DNA of 64,000 bases from Rosa chinensis (GCF_002994745.2 NC_037089.1:86700347-86764346), one strand, 5' to 3'; shown: positions 35,201 through 46,981, counted from the first letter of the stretch. Notes: generated from the letters alone by a model not told the origin. Program-made: numbers and translations.

Positions 35201-35201
35201 C

Positions 35202-35207
35202 TTTTTT
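35202..35207 (+). terminator. Pol III terminator of tRNA-Glu
   Basis: A tttttt run two bases after the tRNA end, the usual RNA polymerase III stop signal. Confidence 0.85.
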
Positions 35208-35409
35208 AACCTTCCATTTTTTTCCCCTCAAAAGGTGTCAACCCAAAACTAAATTTACTTTGTAAAACTGCTAAATCAGATCAAATTTTATACACAAAGC
35301 TCATCCAATCTCATACTCAACTTCCTCGAAAAAGAAGGAAACTATTAAAGGCAATTGCCAAAACGTTGACATAAAAAAGAAATGGAAAGAAATCGATTGG
35401 TTTATCCAA

Positions 35410-36135
35410 ATGAGTTGTCAATCATTATTTGCTTGTGCTTGTTCCACACGAATTAGAACCTACCTAACGCCGTGCTCACCAAGCTTGCAATCCCAAAAGC
35501 ATTACTATAAAACAAGAGGCACATCCACTTCTTTACCTCACAACTCAATTTTCAGCTCCCATTTAGCTCAAAACAATGAAGAGAGAGGGTCGCCAACACG
35601 GAATGGTCCGGACATATCGGGTTCTACCGACCGTATTGAACCCGAGACCCGACACGTCAACAAGTTCGACTCACTCCCCACGGCGGGGTTGTTCACCAAA
35701 GTGCCCAACAAGCCCAACAACCACTCCAAATACACGAGCAAGTGCACCAAGCCTAGGTGCACCGAGTGTCACATCCACCCGGCTAGTAAGTCCAAGGACA
35801 AGACCAAAGGGAACCAAAAGCTCAAGTCAAGCGACGTTTTGGCGAATCACAGGTTGGTCACATGGCGTGTTGTGGACAGACGATCTGGATTTAATTTTTC
35901 TGGATCGTCCGCCACGGGAATTTTAGATAATTTGTCTAGTGATTACTATGATAATAGTCGTGATAGTGACGATGAGGATGATGAAATCGATGATAATGAA
36001 TCAAAGGTGGATTTCGATGATGTTGATGAAAAGGGAAGTAACGGTGAAGAGGTGATGGGTTTCTATAATGTGGATAATATGTTTGATTATCAAATTGAGG
36101 AAGATGGAGGTTGGTGCCTAGTGCCTTTAACTTGA
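35410..36135 (+). CDS. Plant conserved protein of unknown function
   Basis: A single-exon frame of 241 residues. A cysteine-rich core around residues 112-130 (KCTKPRCTECHIHPASKSK) resembles an uncharacterised plant family with a C-x4-C-x2-C-x-H arrangement followed by KDKTKG. The N-terminus is serine and threonine rich and could be a transit peptide, but no clear signal is visible. A strongly acidic, aspartate-rich stretch follows at about residues 178-212, and the C-terminus ends GGWCLVPLT. No enzyme motif is present. The first ATG of the open frame is used as start; an internal methionine is not near enough to challenge it. It stands 210 bp after the tRNA on the same strand. Function unknown. 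Confidence 0.8.
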   Translation: MSCQSLFACACSTRIRTYLTPCSPSLQSQKHYYKTRGTSTSLPHNSIFSSHLAQNNEERGSPTRNGPDISGSTDRIEPETRHVNKFDSLPTAGLFTKVPNKPNNHSKYTSKCTKPRCTECHIHPASKSKDKTKGNQKLKSSDVLANHRLVTWRVVDRRSGFNFSGSSATGILDNLSSDYYDNSRDSDDEDDEIDDNESKVDFDDVDEKGSNGEEVMGFYNVDNMFDYQIEEDGGWCLVPLT

Positions 36136-36767
36136 TGTGGATCAAGTTAGTCAACGCAGCCTTTTCCTCTTCGCTTGAACAAGGTGTTCTTGTTGCTTCG
36201 GCCTAATTTGGATATAGAGAAGCTTTGAACATTATGAGATGAGGAAGCTAGAAAGCTCTGTTTAGGTTCCATTTGCTTTCTGTTTTGTTTAGCTGCTAAT
36301 ACAGGGCTGTGGATAATACTCTTACTATAAGGGAAAAGAGGATTAATGTGGTCTTGTAATATATGATTTTCATGAATAATACAGAAATTCCCAGGTAATA
36401 AAAGGCTGGCCTGGAGAATTTTCCTTCAATTTTGATCCTCCATCTGAGTCCTTGTTGGGTAGGTAGTGCCCTTGATAACAAGTTTCTTGGTGCATTGACC
36501 AAATAAAAAGGGTGAAAGTTTCTTAATTGGTACATAATTATTGCTTGTGGATTTTGTGTATCTCAACATCTTAAGGGTCAGCATCCATGATCCACCTCAT
36601 TGAGCCAATACTGAGGGCAATGTCATGATACATATATCAATCGGTTATATGTAACCTATTCAAATGGATCATGAATCTAATGTACAACAAATGAGATACA
36701 GTGAACACAAGCTCTTGAGCTAGTAGCCGCGTCAACAACTTGTGTGACAAGTTGGTATTGTTAATTT
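36136..36767. other. Intergenic, no gene recognised
   Basis: 3' flank of the unknown-function gene. No domain, RNA gene or repeat structure was seen. Confidence 0.5.
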
Positions 36768-36953
36768 TCATATGTCACTTTCCTGTTCGGATTTAGAGTA
36801 CTTTTTCTCCACCACCTGCCGAATGCCTTCTTGGTACCCATGGATAGAACATTTAAGAGCATCCCTATATGCAGAAGCTTTTGCCACGTACCTCCGCTGC
36901 AGAGCAGGCTTTGATGTCTCCATTCCTCCTCTAGCAGCCACGGCTGTTAATTT
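36768..36953 (-). pseudogene. Isolated coding-like fragment, unrecognised
   Basis: On - an open stretch preceded by an acceptor-like aattaacag encodes about 60 residues with a regular helix-like, charged composition (ALQRRYVAKASAYRDAL, then GYQEGIRQVV) and ends at TGA (36768-36770). Its amino-acid composition looks like true coding sequence, unlike most frames nearby, but no partner exons were seen. It might be a last exon remnant. No family is assigned. Confidence 0.4.
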
Positions 36954-37784
36954 TTAAACACATACTCCGTTAGCAAGATGGATTTCCATTTAGTTTTTAT
37001 CAATGCAACAAATGTACCCTCCTTTATGTCATCATTCTTGCCGTCTCTGTTGCTCATACTGGTTTAGTTCATCCTCCATTTTCTAGCTTTCATAGGCATA
37101 CAATTCACTCTTACTAGTGCTCAAGTACTTGGAAGCATAATTGGCACAACTATATATTTGATAGGTTAGATTCATCAAGAAGAAGCATTAAATGACTATT
37201 ATTTGTGTTAACATGAGTCCATGCATTCCATGACAATCATTTGACTCGAATCAGTAACAGAAAAGGCCAATGAGATATATTGGGCATCAATAGTCCTATA
37301 TTCTGGGCATGATATAAAAAAAAGTACATCAGAGAAAACTGAACCAAGTAGGAAAATGGAACAAATTACATGGTATCTGCGCTTTCAGTTAGATGGTATC
37401 CTATTTGATGTGACACCATAATGGGCGCATTACTTACCAAGATCCTCTTACATTGCATTCCTTGTCTTCAGTTGTGCTTTTTGATAGTCTAGCCGCCGAT
37501 TAAATTCAACCAGGGCACCAGGCTCATCCATTCACCTTCATTAGCTGATTTGATATATAGTTCAGTATTTACACAAAACAGTGCCACAGTTCAAACCCTA
37601 CATTCTGTTATAGCTTACAAAATTGGCCAAGGCATGAGAAAACTCAAAATATGCAAATGCAATTGCATCTGATAGAAGACTCTGCGATATCTAATGGAAA
37701 ACCCTACCTAGCTCAATCTCTATTGCTCTAATCTTCATTGACCACCATTACTGCATCCTCCATCTTCTTTTTGAATGCTAGCTT
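36954..37784. other. Intergenic, no gene recognised
   Basis: No gene seen. Near 37640-37690 a piece similar to the 97-bp repeat at 42260-42540 occurs (aaaatatgcaaatgcaatt then agaagactc), so the hAT-like element probably inserted into an older repeat region. Confidence 0.5.
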
Positions 37785-38761
37785 GTCCATGCTAGGGGTG
37801 GGTTCGGTTTTATTCGGTTCGGTTTTGGGCCAGAACCGAGAACCGCACCGAACTTAAATTCGGTTCGGTTCGGTTCGGTTTTTCGTTTTTGAAAGTTTAA
37901 CACCGAAACGCGAACCGAATTGTTCGGTTCGGTTCGGGTCGGGTCAAATTCGGTTTTTTTTTTTTAATAAATAATTTTAGCTGAAAAAAAAGAAATTTCA
38001 TTCTTAATTTTTTTTTTAAATCATTTATATATATCCATTTGAGTCACGAATCAATCCCATCTATAATCCGGAAATTAAGAATAAAGGCCATTGGAGCCTT
38101 CCTTTCAAAAATAATAAAGGCCATTGGAGCCTCATTTATTGTAAAAAAAAATAAAAAAGCAACCCATTAACCATATACAGAACTGAAAGAACCACAAAAA
38201 AAAAAAAAAATTAAATAAACGAGCAAATCACTCTTCCACCATGTAAACACAAATTTCACTACTTGAGCTTGTGGATTCTCTCCCAAGGCAACATCTCCAT
38301 ACCAAGAGCTGCTTGCAGAAATAGATTAAACTGTGCCACAAAAAATATTAGACAGAAGGTAACAATGCAGCATAAAAAAAATTAGACAAAATGCATACAG
38401 GTATAAGACCCAAGCAATAGAGGAACAAATATATTAACAAAGATCTTCTGAGTCAGAGAAAGGCAATGATATTCAAGTGCCTTGTTCATCATGGTCAGTA
38501 ACTAATATTCATGGACACATTAGTTATCAAGAACAGTAAGCATTGTTCTTGTTGGCAAAATACTTGAATCATTCAAGACACCAATGGACCTAAAGGGCAA
38601 GCTTAATCACAGAATCAAGTAAGAGCGTACTTCTTGGTGATTGAGCACCTAGTAATTAATTACATGTCCCTACAAAACCTACTTTTGAATATTTATCTAC
38701 TATTTAGTATGAGGTCTCGATCAATAAGATCAGTTGGACAGAAAATAAGTAGGAACTTGCC

Positions 38762-38901
38762 TGCAATTGTCAAGGAAGCTTCAGCCAGATTAAGACCATG
38801 AAGCACATCTCCTTCAAGGGTGCGAAGCATGGCAAAAGCTGAAATCGCCAAGTCTATATTCTTTTTCCTCTCAAAACGGTTGATAGAGAGAAAATTTAAC
38901 C
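38762..38901 (-). pseudogene. ALG2: Captured exon of ALG2-type mannosyltransferase
   Basis: On -, after an acceptor-like tag, the translation contains FLSINRFERKKNIDLAISAF and HGLNLAEASLTIAG, which I recognise as the N-glycan alpha-1,3/1,6-mannosyltransferase ALG2. That enzyme acts on the cytosolic face of the ER in lipid-linked oligosaccharide synthesis. The donor after the exon reads ag|gcaag, so GC replaces GT. Only one exon is present, inside the hAT-like element, so it is a captured fragment rather than a gene. Confidence 0.7.
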
Positions 38902-39109
38902 TACCAGGAAAAAAAAATAACAAGTCTAAGCCTCCAAATCAAATTCAAAGAAGAAAGACATACAATTAATGTCTTTGCACTATCAAATGTATAAGCATGC
39001 TCTTTGCCAACAACAATTAGAATTAGAAAACAAAGATGCAGTATTCAAAGGTTTATTTGCTGAACTAGAAAGAGAACATAAAGGAAACAAAGTAGAACTT
39101 ACTGTCATC

Positions 39110-39835
39110 AGTTTTGAACCATTGATAAGTTCCCCAGCTTGAGTTGATTATGTAATTGTACTGCCAGATGGTAAGAGCAAAAGTTAGCATTCCATACCCA
39201 GAAATTTCATGCTCTGCTAAAGCAGCTTCCAGCCTTCCACCAACATAAAAGAATCTGACAATTTTGATACTGTACAAAGCAATGACAACACTCATCAGTG
39301 ACAAAACACAGACCAAGCAAATGCCATTTCCATCTATTATGTACCAAATTTGCAATTTAAACAACATTGCTACCAGAACCAAGCAAAAGAAAAGAAAGTT
39401 AAGTGCCATTATGCAATCAATAAAGCAATTATGTATCCAATTTGCACACAACACACATCTATCATTCTATCCCATTCCAACAACATTGCCAAAACAAAAA
39501 AAACTAAAGAAAACGTCAAAATAAAAAGCTAAAGAAAAAGCTAAACGTACACGAGTGAAGACTTACAGTTTTCCAACCATCATCAGTTTCAACAGCAATC
39601 TGGATCTGATCGATTTCCATTTCCTTTGATGTTTCAAGCTTTGGATCAAACCAAACCACAAACAAAAAAGCAAAACAATATATCATGTATCAGTATCATA
39701 ACTCACACTGAGGCTTGTTTGTCATAACTATCAACTCAATATCAGAAAAGAAAATGAACAACTTACAGGTCTTTCGACATTAAGATACCAAGGTGCAGAA
39801 GATGTATCACTGACGAATATAAAGATTGGTACTGA
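39110..39835 (-). pseudogene. Further coding-like fragments in the hAT-like element
   Basis: Three short stretches on - look coding: GGRLEAALAEHEISGYG (about 39190-39240), DQIQIAVETDDGWKT (about 39575-39620) and SSAPWYLNVERP (about 39775-39815). The last resembles the conserved SSAPWYLN region of the splicing factor SLU7, but the match is too short to claim. They are separated by intron-like AT-rich DNA. They may come from one or more host genes. Confidence 0.35.
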
Positions 39836-40599
39836 AAAAGCAGAGAACTATTAATCAAAAGCGAAAGAACAGAAATATTCATCATATCTGGGTTTATCAA
39901 AAAGACGAAACTACGATGAAACAAAGATATAAACCCAGCATCAAGAGCAGCGAGATTTGAAATTGAAAAAGCTTGAAATCATACCATCACCTCAACATCG
40001 CCGTCGGTAATCTCCTGGATAATCTACGATGAAAATCCTACAGATCCTTGCCTTCGACCGAGAGAATCTCCTTCACTATCCCGCTCAGATCCATGGCCAT
40101 CGATCTGGTCTTCATGACCCAACCGAGACCTTAGACTCGTGAGCTTGATCGATCTAGTCCTTGGGGATCTCGAATTCTCTATGGCGATGAGAAAATTGAA
40201 AGGATTGACGAAGAGATGAATGAGAGGGCGAGAGAAGAGAGAGCGGCTGAAGAGAAGTTCTCGAGAGAGAGACTGAAGATTGACCAAGGGATTTAACATC
40301 TATATATATGGCGGCCATTAGGGTTTCTGAAGTTAAATCCAAAACGACGTCGTTTTGTAGTAAATGAACAGTGTTTCGGTTCGGTTCGGTTTTGACTGGG
40401 CCGAAACCGAAAACCGAACCGACCAGATTCGGTGCGGTGCGGTTTTTTCCAATTCGGTGCGGTTTTTTTCGGTGCGGTTTTTTTCGGTTGCGGTTCGGGT
40501 ATCGGTGCGGTTTTTTTCGGTTTTCGGTTTCGCGAGCCCACCCCTAGTCCATGCTCTCCATCCTCAGTCTGAGAAATACACAAAAACTAATGAAGTGAA

Positions 40600-41900
40600 C
40601 TAATAATACGTTGAAATGCCTAAACAATATGTTGGCACCAGATGTAACTTATACAGAAACTAATGGAAGGCTTTCTGGAATTTATTGTTAGCATTATGGA
40701 TTTTATTTACGACACTTTTGAAATGCATAAACAATATGTTGGGACCAAATTTAACAAATGAGAGCTTGTACAGCAAAATTACACATGTAACGATGGGCAG
40801 TTTCAGTTTTCCAGATTTGTGACTGTATCAACCACATGAATATGAGGATACTTGACCTAATCTGATAATCTTAAGAGCTTTTTTTCTCTCACAATTGGAA
40901 TAAACACAAAACAAACAAGCATTTTACTGCATATAAATATAGACAACTAGCATCCTTACCCAACACATGATCATAAGTAGAATCTGCGATGTTTTGGGCC
41001 CACAAGAGTGCTTAAAGAATATGTTGGGACCAGATGTAACAGATGTGAGCATGTGAAGCAAAATTAACCCAGTGGCGATGGGCACTATCAATTTTCCAGA
41101 TTTGTGACTGTATCAACCACAAGAAAATGAGGATACTTGACTTAATCTGGTAATCTCATAGCTACTTTACACTCACTCTAGAGAAACAAAACAAAACAAA
41201 ACAAACAAGCATTTTTCTGCATACTAGTGTCATGGCAACAACCGTAAAACAACTATTTCAAGTCTGAACAGATATGTCGTGTCCAAATGGAAACAAACTA
41301 GCATTTTTCTGCATACTAATCGGTCATGGCAATAACCATAAAAGCAACTGTTTCATGTCTGAACAGATATGTCGTGTCCAAATGGAAACAAACGAAACAT
41401 AATAGCATTTTTTTTGCATACTAATCAGTCATGGCAATAACCATAAAAGGAACTATTTCATGTCTGAACAGATATGTCGTGTCCAAATGGAGTAGAGGTG
41501 AGCATAAAAGCAGAAGCACTTCTGCAACGATGAACACTAGCCATCTTCCAGACGCGTAACTGCATCAACCTCCAGGTAAAGAGGGTACCTGACTTGTGTC
41601 TCTTTACAACAAAATGTTTTTGGGCGTTCAAACACAGCTAGCGGGGCAACAAAAAAAGAGCACAGACCAGAAACTATATAAAAATTCATACTCTTGTACC
41701 TAAGGATATGTAAAGCCCAAATGGAGCAGATGTGAGCGTAAGAGCAAGCACATCTGTAACAATGGGCAATATTATCATTTTTCCAGACTCATAACTGCAC
41801 AACCACAACATAAGGAGGATAGCTGACTTATGTCTGGTCATTTTACTCATCTACTGGGACATACCAAAAGGAAACCAATACAGTTCCAGTATTGATCAGC
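40600..41900. repeat. Degenerate tandem repeats of about 200-350 bp
   Basis: Related phrases recur in order: atatgttgggaccagat, gcgatgggca, ttttccagatttgtgactg, tatcaaccac, then catttttctgcatact. At least five decayed copies can be followed between about 40615 and 41880, with units of differing length. They look like an old tandem array rather than coding DNA. Confidence 0.65.
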
Positions 41901-42264
41901 TACAATAAAGTGTGCAAAAAGTGAAAGAAGACTCATCTACCATACCTCAGTGCTGTCAAACAAAATCGTGGGCAGGATCACTTGGGGACCAGCATCATCG
42001 CCTCCTCAGATTCAAGCCATTGCTCGACAGGCGACAGCCAACATACTAGCTTCCATTTCAGCAGAATGGTACAAAAGAGAGTGTCTGGAGAAAATAATTT
42101 ACACTGAAACATAAGAGATTGATTTCATACTAACACAAAGCACTATCATTCATAATCAAGAAGAACACTATTTTTGTGTAATCAACACAACTAGTTTTAC
42201 CACATAGTATTTTAAGTAGAACCAGAGATGAGGAGTTTTGTTTAAACCACTATTATTCCCACTA

Positions 42265-42550
42265 GATATGCAAGTGCAATTGTGCATGACGGAAGACTAG
42301 AGCGATGACTAACTTCGAAAATACCAAATCAACAAACTGAAACAAAATCATGGTCTCAAAATATACAAATGCAATTTTGCACGATGGAAGACTCAGCAAT
42401 GACCAACTCTGGGAGATAACAAACCAAAGAACTAAAACAAAAGCATGGGCTCTATATATGCAATTGCAATTGTGCATGGTGGAAGACTAGAGTGATGACT
42501 AACTTTGGAAGACACCACACCAAGAAACTGAAACAAATGTATGGTCTCTC
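42265..42550. repeat. Three-copy tandem repeat of about 97 bp
   Basis: Copies carry gcaattgtgcatgacggaag, gcaattttgcacgatggaag and gcaattgtgcatggtggaag at about 42273, 42370 and 42467, each followed by gactaac or accaact and aactgaaacaaa. The divergence is roughly ten to twenty per cent by eye. Confidence 0.75.
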
Positions 42551-43379
42551 CTACACATTCTAGAAACACTTACAAACGCGGCTTCTAACACATCCCCAGA
42601 ATGCTGCAGTCAACCACCAGCTTAAATGGTTGCTTCTTGGCTAATTGATAGAGAACAGGGATGGAGTGCGATATTTGCCAACTTTCTTGTAGTACATCCC
42701 CATGTACCGTCCCTCACTGCTTATACTAACTCAAGGGATTTAAGACTAAGAACTTCAATCAGCAATTCCCATTTTAAAGAAACTGAAACATGTAAGACCT
42801 AGAGTGACTCCAGATGTTTGCTTGCTTAAATGTTATATGTAAGAATAACATATCTGCCTCCGAACACTTTAAATTGCATACCATTTTCAAAAAGGTAATG
42901 CATTGTTTAACTCTGTCTTGCAGACGCGTGGACTTTGGAGAAAAGGCAGCTATGTTCAGTGTAAACCATTACAGGTTGAACAGTCCCTGTCCGCCGTCCA
43001 CAGAGCCATTGCAGTTTCAGAACGGGCTTACACACACAAGTATATATACATTAAAATTTCAAAATCACCAGAGTTAGGAAATCAAAAAAGATGTCAAACC
43101 TGAAAAGCCAAAGCCCAATCATAAAGCATATCCTATTGAAGTATAGACTGATTATAATTTCAGCAAATGAAGCAGTACTAGACCCAGAAACTGATTATAA
43201 TTTCAGCAAATCAAGCAGTACAAGACTCAGAAAATAAAAAATAAAAAATAAAGGGGAGAAACCACCCCTTTGATAATACTGGAAAACAACAAGCTACAAA
43301 TACATTTCAGCAGAAACTAGCAAACAAGCAATTGCAGCAAATAAATTAAAGAGGACAGCACCTCTTAGCATGCAGCAAA

Positions 43380-44081
43380 TTAAGTTGAGGGCTGTGTTGG
43401 CATTGCGAATCTGCACATGGGACAAAAGTGATTGATGTGCAGCCACTGGACAATGCAATCTTCATGATAATAGTGTGAGCAGGGCAACCTAGTAACCAGT
43501 TGTTCCTGGCCATCATCATAACCCAGCCAACAAATTGAACATGTTGCTCCAACTTCCAATACTCCCAAGCGATCAAGCCTCACTCTTTCCAAGCCTTCAA
43601 TGGACTCCCTTGTTGCGGGAACAAGATATGATGGATGCAAAGCCACGTCAAATAACTCCACGTGAATTGGCAGGTCAGGGGAGACAGCCACGTCAAGCAC
43701 CTCGAATAACTTGTCAATTATACAGGGATGTTCTTCTTCTGGGACATTCGTGGTTGAAAGATAGTCTGCGATTAATCTTGTGCAGATGCTGCGGTAGGGG
43801 GATGTAACATTCTTGATCCCTGGGAGGTCGACCCAATACTGTTTCTCGCCTTCAATAATTTGTGAGTCCCAACGAATTGGGCAGTCGGGGCTAGGGCGGC
43901 CGCCTATATACTTGTAGCACGTAAATTTGACTAGAATATAATTGTCGCCGACCTCGCCTCTATCTGGGTGGGGTACGCTCTCTTGCTGCGCCTCGATAAT
44001 CGTGTACATCTCCATGAACTCAACTGCAGAGTTTCGATCTGGTTTCTTTTCTTTTTGGGTCCAAAGTTCAGAGGACAACAA
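43380..44081 (-). CDS. RING-H2 finger protein, putative E3 ubiquitin ligase
   Basis: An intron-free frame of 233 residues. The C-terminal RING-H2 starts at about residue 183 (CSIC) and continues with LPCSHYYHEDC and FCPMC. The ligands fit C-x2-C-x16-C-x-H-x2-H-x2-C-x10-C-x2-C, so all eight are present. RING-H2 proteins recruit E2 enzymes to ubiquitinate substrates. The N-terminal 180 residues have no known domain but are shared with the broken copies at 4251, 45961 and 61540. No membrane segment is seen. The first ATG (44081) is used; a second at 44015 (MEMYT) is possible. A TATA box on - is at 44119-44129, only about 40 bp upstream of the first ATG, which leaves little room for a 5' UTR and slightly favours the downstream ATG. 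Confidence 0.88.
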   Translation of the reverse strand: MLSSELWTQKEKKPDRNSAVEFMEMYTIIEAQQESVPHPDRGEVGDNYILVKFTCYKYIGGRPSPDCPIRWDSQIIEGEKQYWVDLPGIKNVTSPYRSICTRLIADYLSTTNVPEEEHPCIIDKLFEVLDVAVSPDLPIHVELFDVALHPSYLVPATRESIEGLERVRLDRLGVLEVGATCSICWLGYDDGQEQLVTRLPCSHYYHEDCIVQWLHINHFCPMCRFAMPTQPST

Positions 44082-44118
44082 GAAAAGAAGTGGGTGGGGA
44101 AGTACTGAACTGGTTTTG

Positions 44119-44129
44119 TCTATTTATAG
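44119..44129 (-). promoter_or_regulatory. TATA box of the RING-H2 gene
   Basis: Reads ctataaataga on the - strand, followed by a plausible start zone at about 44090-44095. Confidence 0.65.
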
Positions 44130-44180
44130 GGGGCACGAATTCTACGAGGATTTTATTACAGCATTGATAGTAGAAATGTG

Positions 44181-44181
<1 letters not shown>

Positions 44182-44213
<32 letters not shown>
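44182..44213. repeat. AT microsatellite
   Basis: About 16 uninterrupted AT units upstream of the RING gene. Confidence 0.9.
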
Positions 44214-44216
<3 letters not shown>

Positions 44217-44250
44217 GACATAATAGAAATGTGCTGTAGATGTGTCTTTT

Positions 44251-44311
44251 AATAATAATAATAATACTATAGAAGATTACAATAATAATAATAATACTAT
44301 AGAAGATTACA
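44251..44311. repeat. 30-bp direct repeat
   Basis: A unit made of aataataataataat followed by actatagaagattac occurs twice in tandem without mismatch. Confidence 0.85.
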
Positions 44312-44439
44312 ACTACAATAGTTTTGAGTTTTGAGTATAAGGAATTCTATTCTACTTAAGAATATGATATTTAGAATGATGTAACCCTATTACAGTAAGG
44401 ATAATGAAATTGTCTGGGTTAGCCACACTAAATTTGAAA

Positions 44440-44860
44440 ATTTATCACATTCTCTCTTTGTGCTGTCTAAATATGTCGTCGATGGTGCATCACACGTTGC
44501 CTCATTAGAATATTTTCGAGTAACAAAAACCTAGTGGGACAAAAATAAGCTCAGTCAAAGAGAAAAAGAGTATTGCACACCATTTACATTACCAATTCAA
44601 ACATAAAAACATCAAGACTCCCCCTGATGTCAACGTCTCCCTTAATAGCTGCAATCATGAGAGTTCAGATAACTTCCGTAGGCCAATCCTACTCACATGT
44701 TTCTTGAATGTGGATTTAAGTAATGACTTAGTAAATAGGTCTGCCACATTATCCTAATATCAAACCTAATTCACTTTTATCTTAAGTAGAGTTTGTTGTT
44801 GCTAATCGTAGAGTTTGTCACAGTGTAGATACAACAAGCAATTATACTTTCGCTTCTTCA
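44440..44860 (-). mobile_element. Fragment of a copia B-family element (RNase H end and 3' untranslated region)
   Basis: On - the fragment encodes NVADLFTKSLLKSTFKKHVS and IGLRKLSELS, parallel to the RNase H end of copia B. This is followed by the same acatcagggggag and tttgtcccactaggtttttg stretches that precede the 3' LTR of copia B. The upstream pol region is missing, and the LTR is not clearly present. This is a truncated third copy of that family. Confidence 0.8.
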
Positions 44861-45960
44861 TTCTTAGAGCAGTATTGAATATTAATTGAAAAGCATGCGC
44901 GCAGAAGTAACACGACAAGCTACTTGAAGAGTTATGATATTGAGATAGTCATAGGCATCAGATGTAATCTGTAGCTCTTAAAATATGCTCTATAATTTTG
45001 TACTCAAAATAATACGACAGAAGAGGACCCGTCTGTGCAATGTCGATGGCAAACAATTCAGAGCACAAGCTAGTAAAGAACAACATTAATTCTCACCAAG
45101 TCATATCTCACTTCAAATCAAACTTGCAAATGATACATTGAATTTAATAGATTGTCATAAAGAAGAAACTAGCTGATACAGTCCAAAAGCAAATAAAGCA
45201 ATTAAGAAACAAACAATTTTATTCTTTTAAATTTTCACTAGTTATTTTTTGGGAGAAAGAAGCATCTGGTTGGCCAACTTCTTCCATTCCAGAGCTTTCT
45301 TGTTCATCTCTTTCCCTTCTTCTTATCTACACACAATTTTACATCTGAATCAGTTCACAAGTTAATCAAGTCGTTGACTAGAATACAAGTGAAAAGCCAA
45401 AAATTCCTTCACCTTGTCCGAGTGAACTGAATGATGTCCCCCTATTGCCGATCGGATCGAACTGTGTCCCGTCCAGCAAAATCCCGGTGTAATGTACTTC
45501 AAACATAATTGCAATCTATTGAATCGATAAGCGCAAATTCAATAAGCACAACCCTAGCCTTCTATCACCTCAAGCTAGTTAATTGAATTTAACCATCATA
45601 ACTAATATCTATATATGTTACTAAGTTAATTTCAGAAAAAGAAAATATATTTTATAGAGTCAACAAAGAAAACAGAGAAATGAGTCTTGAATTACATAGC
45701 TTATATTAAAGGGTAATTCCCTCATCAACTGTCCTTTTTTTTTTCCCTCCTAATCCTGATCTCGCTTGGTCTCTCTCGCCGTCTCCAAATTCTGGTAGGA
45801 TTCCTACTGCTTACTCAACTTTCCTAACCCTAATCGAGTTTGGTATTTCTGTCAGTTGACTCAGTTCCAAATCCTTGTCCTAGATGGATTAGAATTTAAG
45901 GTTCTTCCTCATATAATACACAGGGTCTCAATCTTTAGAGATACAGATCCAAAACCGATT
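44861..45960. other. Intergenic, no gene recognised
   Basis: Mostly AT-rich. Near 45255-45310 on - a short coding-like piece (KKALEWKKLANQM) recalls the tail of UDP-glycosyltransferases, but it is too short to annotate. About 100-250 bp before 45961 is similar to the upstream flank of the RING copy at 62216, so it once held a promoter. Confidence 0.4.
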
Positions 45961-46464
45961 ATGGAGGCAATTTTTTATTCTCACCATGCGGTGCAAGGAC
46001 CGCAGCTCAACTTCAGAGGCTCTTAGAAGGAGGACAAGCTTCCCATCCGATTGAAGTTCTACAAGTCAAGCAAATGGCGGCATCGTGTGAGAAGCGATCC
46101 AGTTGTTTTTGAAAGCTGTACTAAACTAGCGGAAAGAGATATTTGGGTAAAGTTTTCTCATTTCAAGCAGCACTTATCCAACAACTACGACAGTAACAGG
46201 GAGTATGGAGCGCTCATCACCGGGTATCTGTCGAGCATGGGTGTGCCGCAAGATGAACATCCTGCTATTGTTCACAAGCTATTCCGGGTGGTTGAGGCGG
46301 CCGTCAACCCCGAAATCCCTGTTATAGTGTGTGTGTTTCACAACACTCACCGCGTCGTCGGTGGTGATGGAGATGGACATGGACATGAACCATGTATGCC
46401 CAATTTGATTCCTGCGAGCAGATCATCAATCTACTCTGTTTCGAGCCAATCCGTTTGCTTATAA
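45961..46464 (+). pseudogene. Truncated RING-H2 family copy (no RING)
   Basis: An ATG at 45961 starts a frame homologous to the RING-H2 family, but codon 22 is TAG (46024-46026). The same frame reopens at 46027 and runs to 46464, including YLSSMGVPQDEHPAIVHKLF, parallel to the corresponding part of the intact gene. It stops after NLIPASRSSI, just where the RING should begin, so the zinc-binding domain is lost. A shorter protein from an internal ATG at 46051 (137 residues) is possible but would lack the ligase domain. The closest relative in the window is the pseudogene at 61540-62250, with which it shares upstream DNA. Confidence 0.8.
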
Positions 46465-46981
46465 ATTTGTACTTGCTATGCTATGCAATTTGACGTTGGT
46501 TTTTCCTATTCCTACTTATTTGGTTCAGTTATGATTCTTTGCTTCGTAAACTTCAACAAGATGGAATGCTGTAGGTTTGCAATCGATCATCTTCTATTTC
46601 TTTTGTTGAAAGCTATGTGTTCCCTCCCTTCCTTGTAGCTTTGTTTGGTCAATTAATTCTAATAAACTTGTACTTCATCATGTGGTATCTGAATGTTTAC
46701 TCTTCAGACTTTGTTTGATTTCCTAGCACCAACTGGTGGCATTTAAATTTGGTTATTATGATATATCGATCCCTTTGCTTTCTTAATTTTAACCAGATTG
46801 CATCTGAAGTGTCGGTGTTCTAACTCTATAATAGCCACATTTATCGTCCAACATGGCATCAGCAGCCATGTTACGCTCTCGTTATAAATGCATGTGGCTG
46901 AGCTCTACTGTCTCACTAAATATAGCCCCAGTAGATGCTTGCACCTATTAAACATGGCTCCAAAAGGATGAATGTGAGGTG
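46465..46981. other. Intergenic, no gene recognised
   Basis: 3' flank of the truncated RING copy. No feature seen. Confidence 0.5.

Larger units (their letters stand above)
37793..40546. mobile_element. hAT-like non-autonomous element with captured exons
   Basis: Terminal inverted repeats TAGGGGTGGGTTCG (left) and TAGGGGTGGGCTCG (right, inverted) with a perfect 8-bp TSD, gtccatgc (37785-37792 and 40547-40554), are hallmarks of the hAT superfamily. About 150 bp at each end is filled with cggtt/aaccg units, many forming hairpins. This recalls the repeated transposase sites of Ac. No transposase is present. The interior holds spliced-looking exons on the - strand (38762-38901, 39110-39250, 39575-39645, 39775-39835). 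Confidence 0.85.

Noticed and set aside
37793..37960. CGGTT repeats as a telomere-like or satellite array
   Set aside because: They are confined to the two ends of the hAT-like element and occur in both orientations as hairpins.
39775..39835. SLU7 exon
   Set aside because: Only about a dozen residues agree, which is too little for a named assignment.
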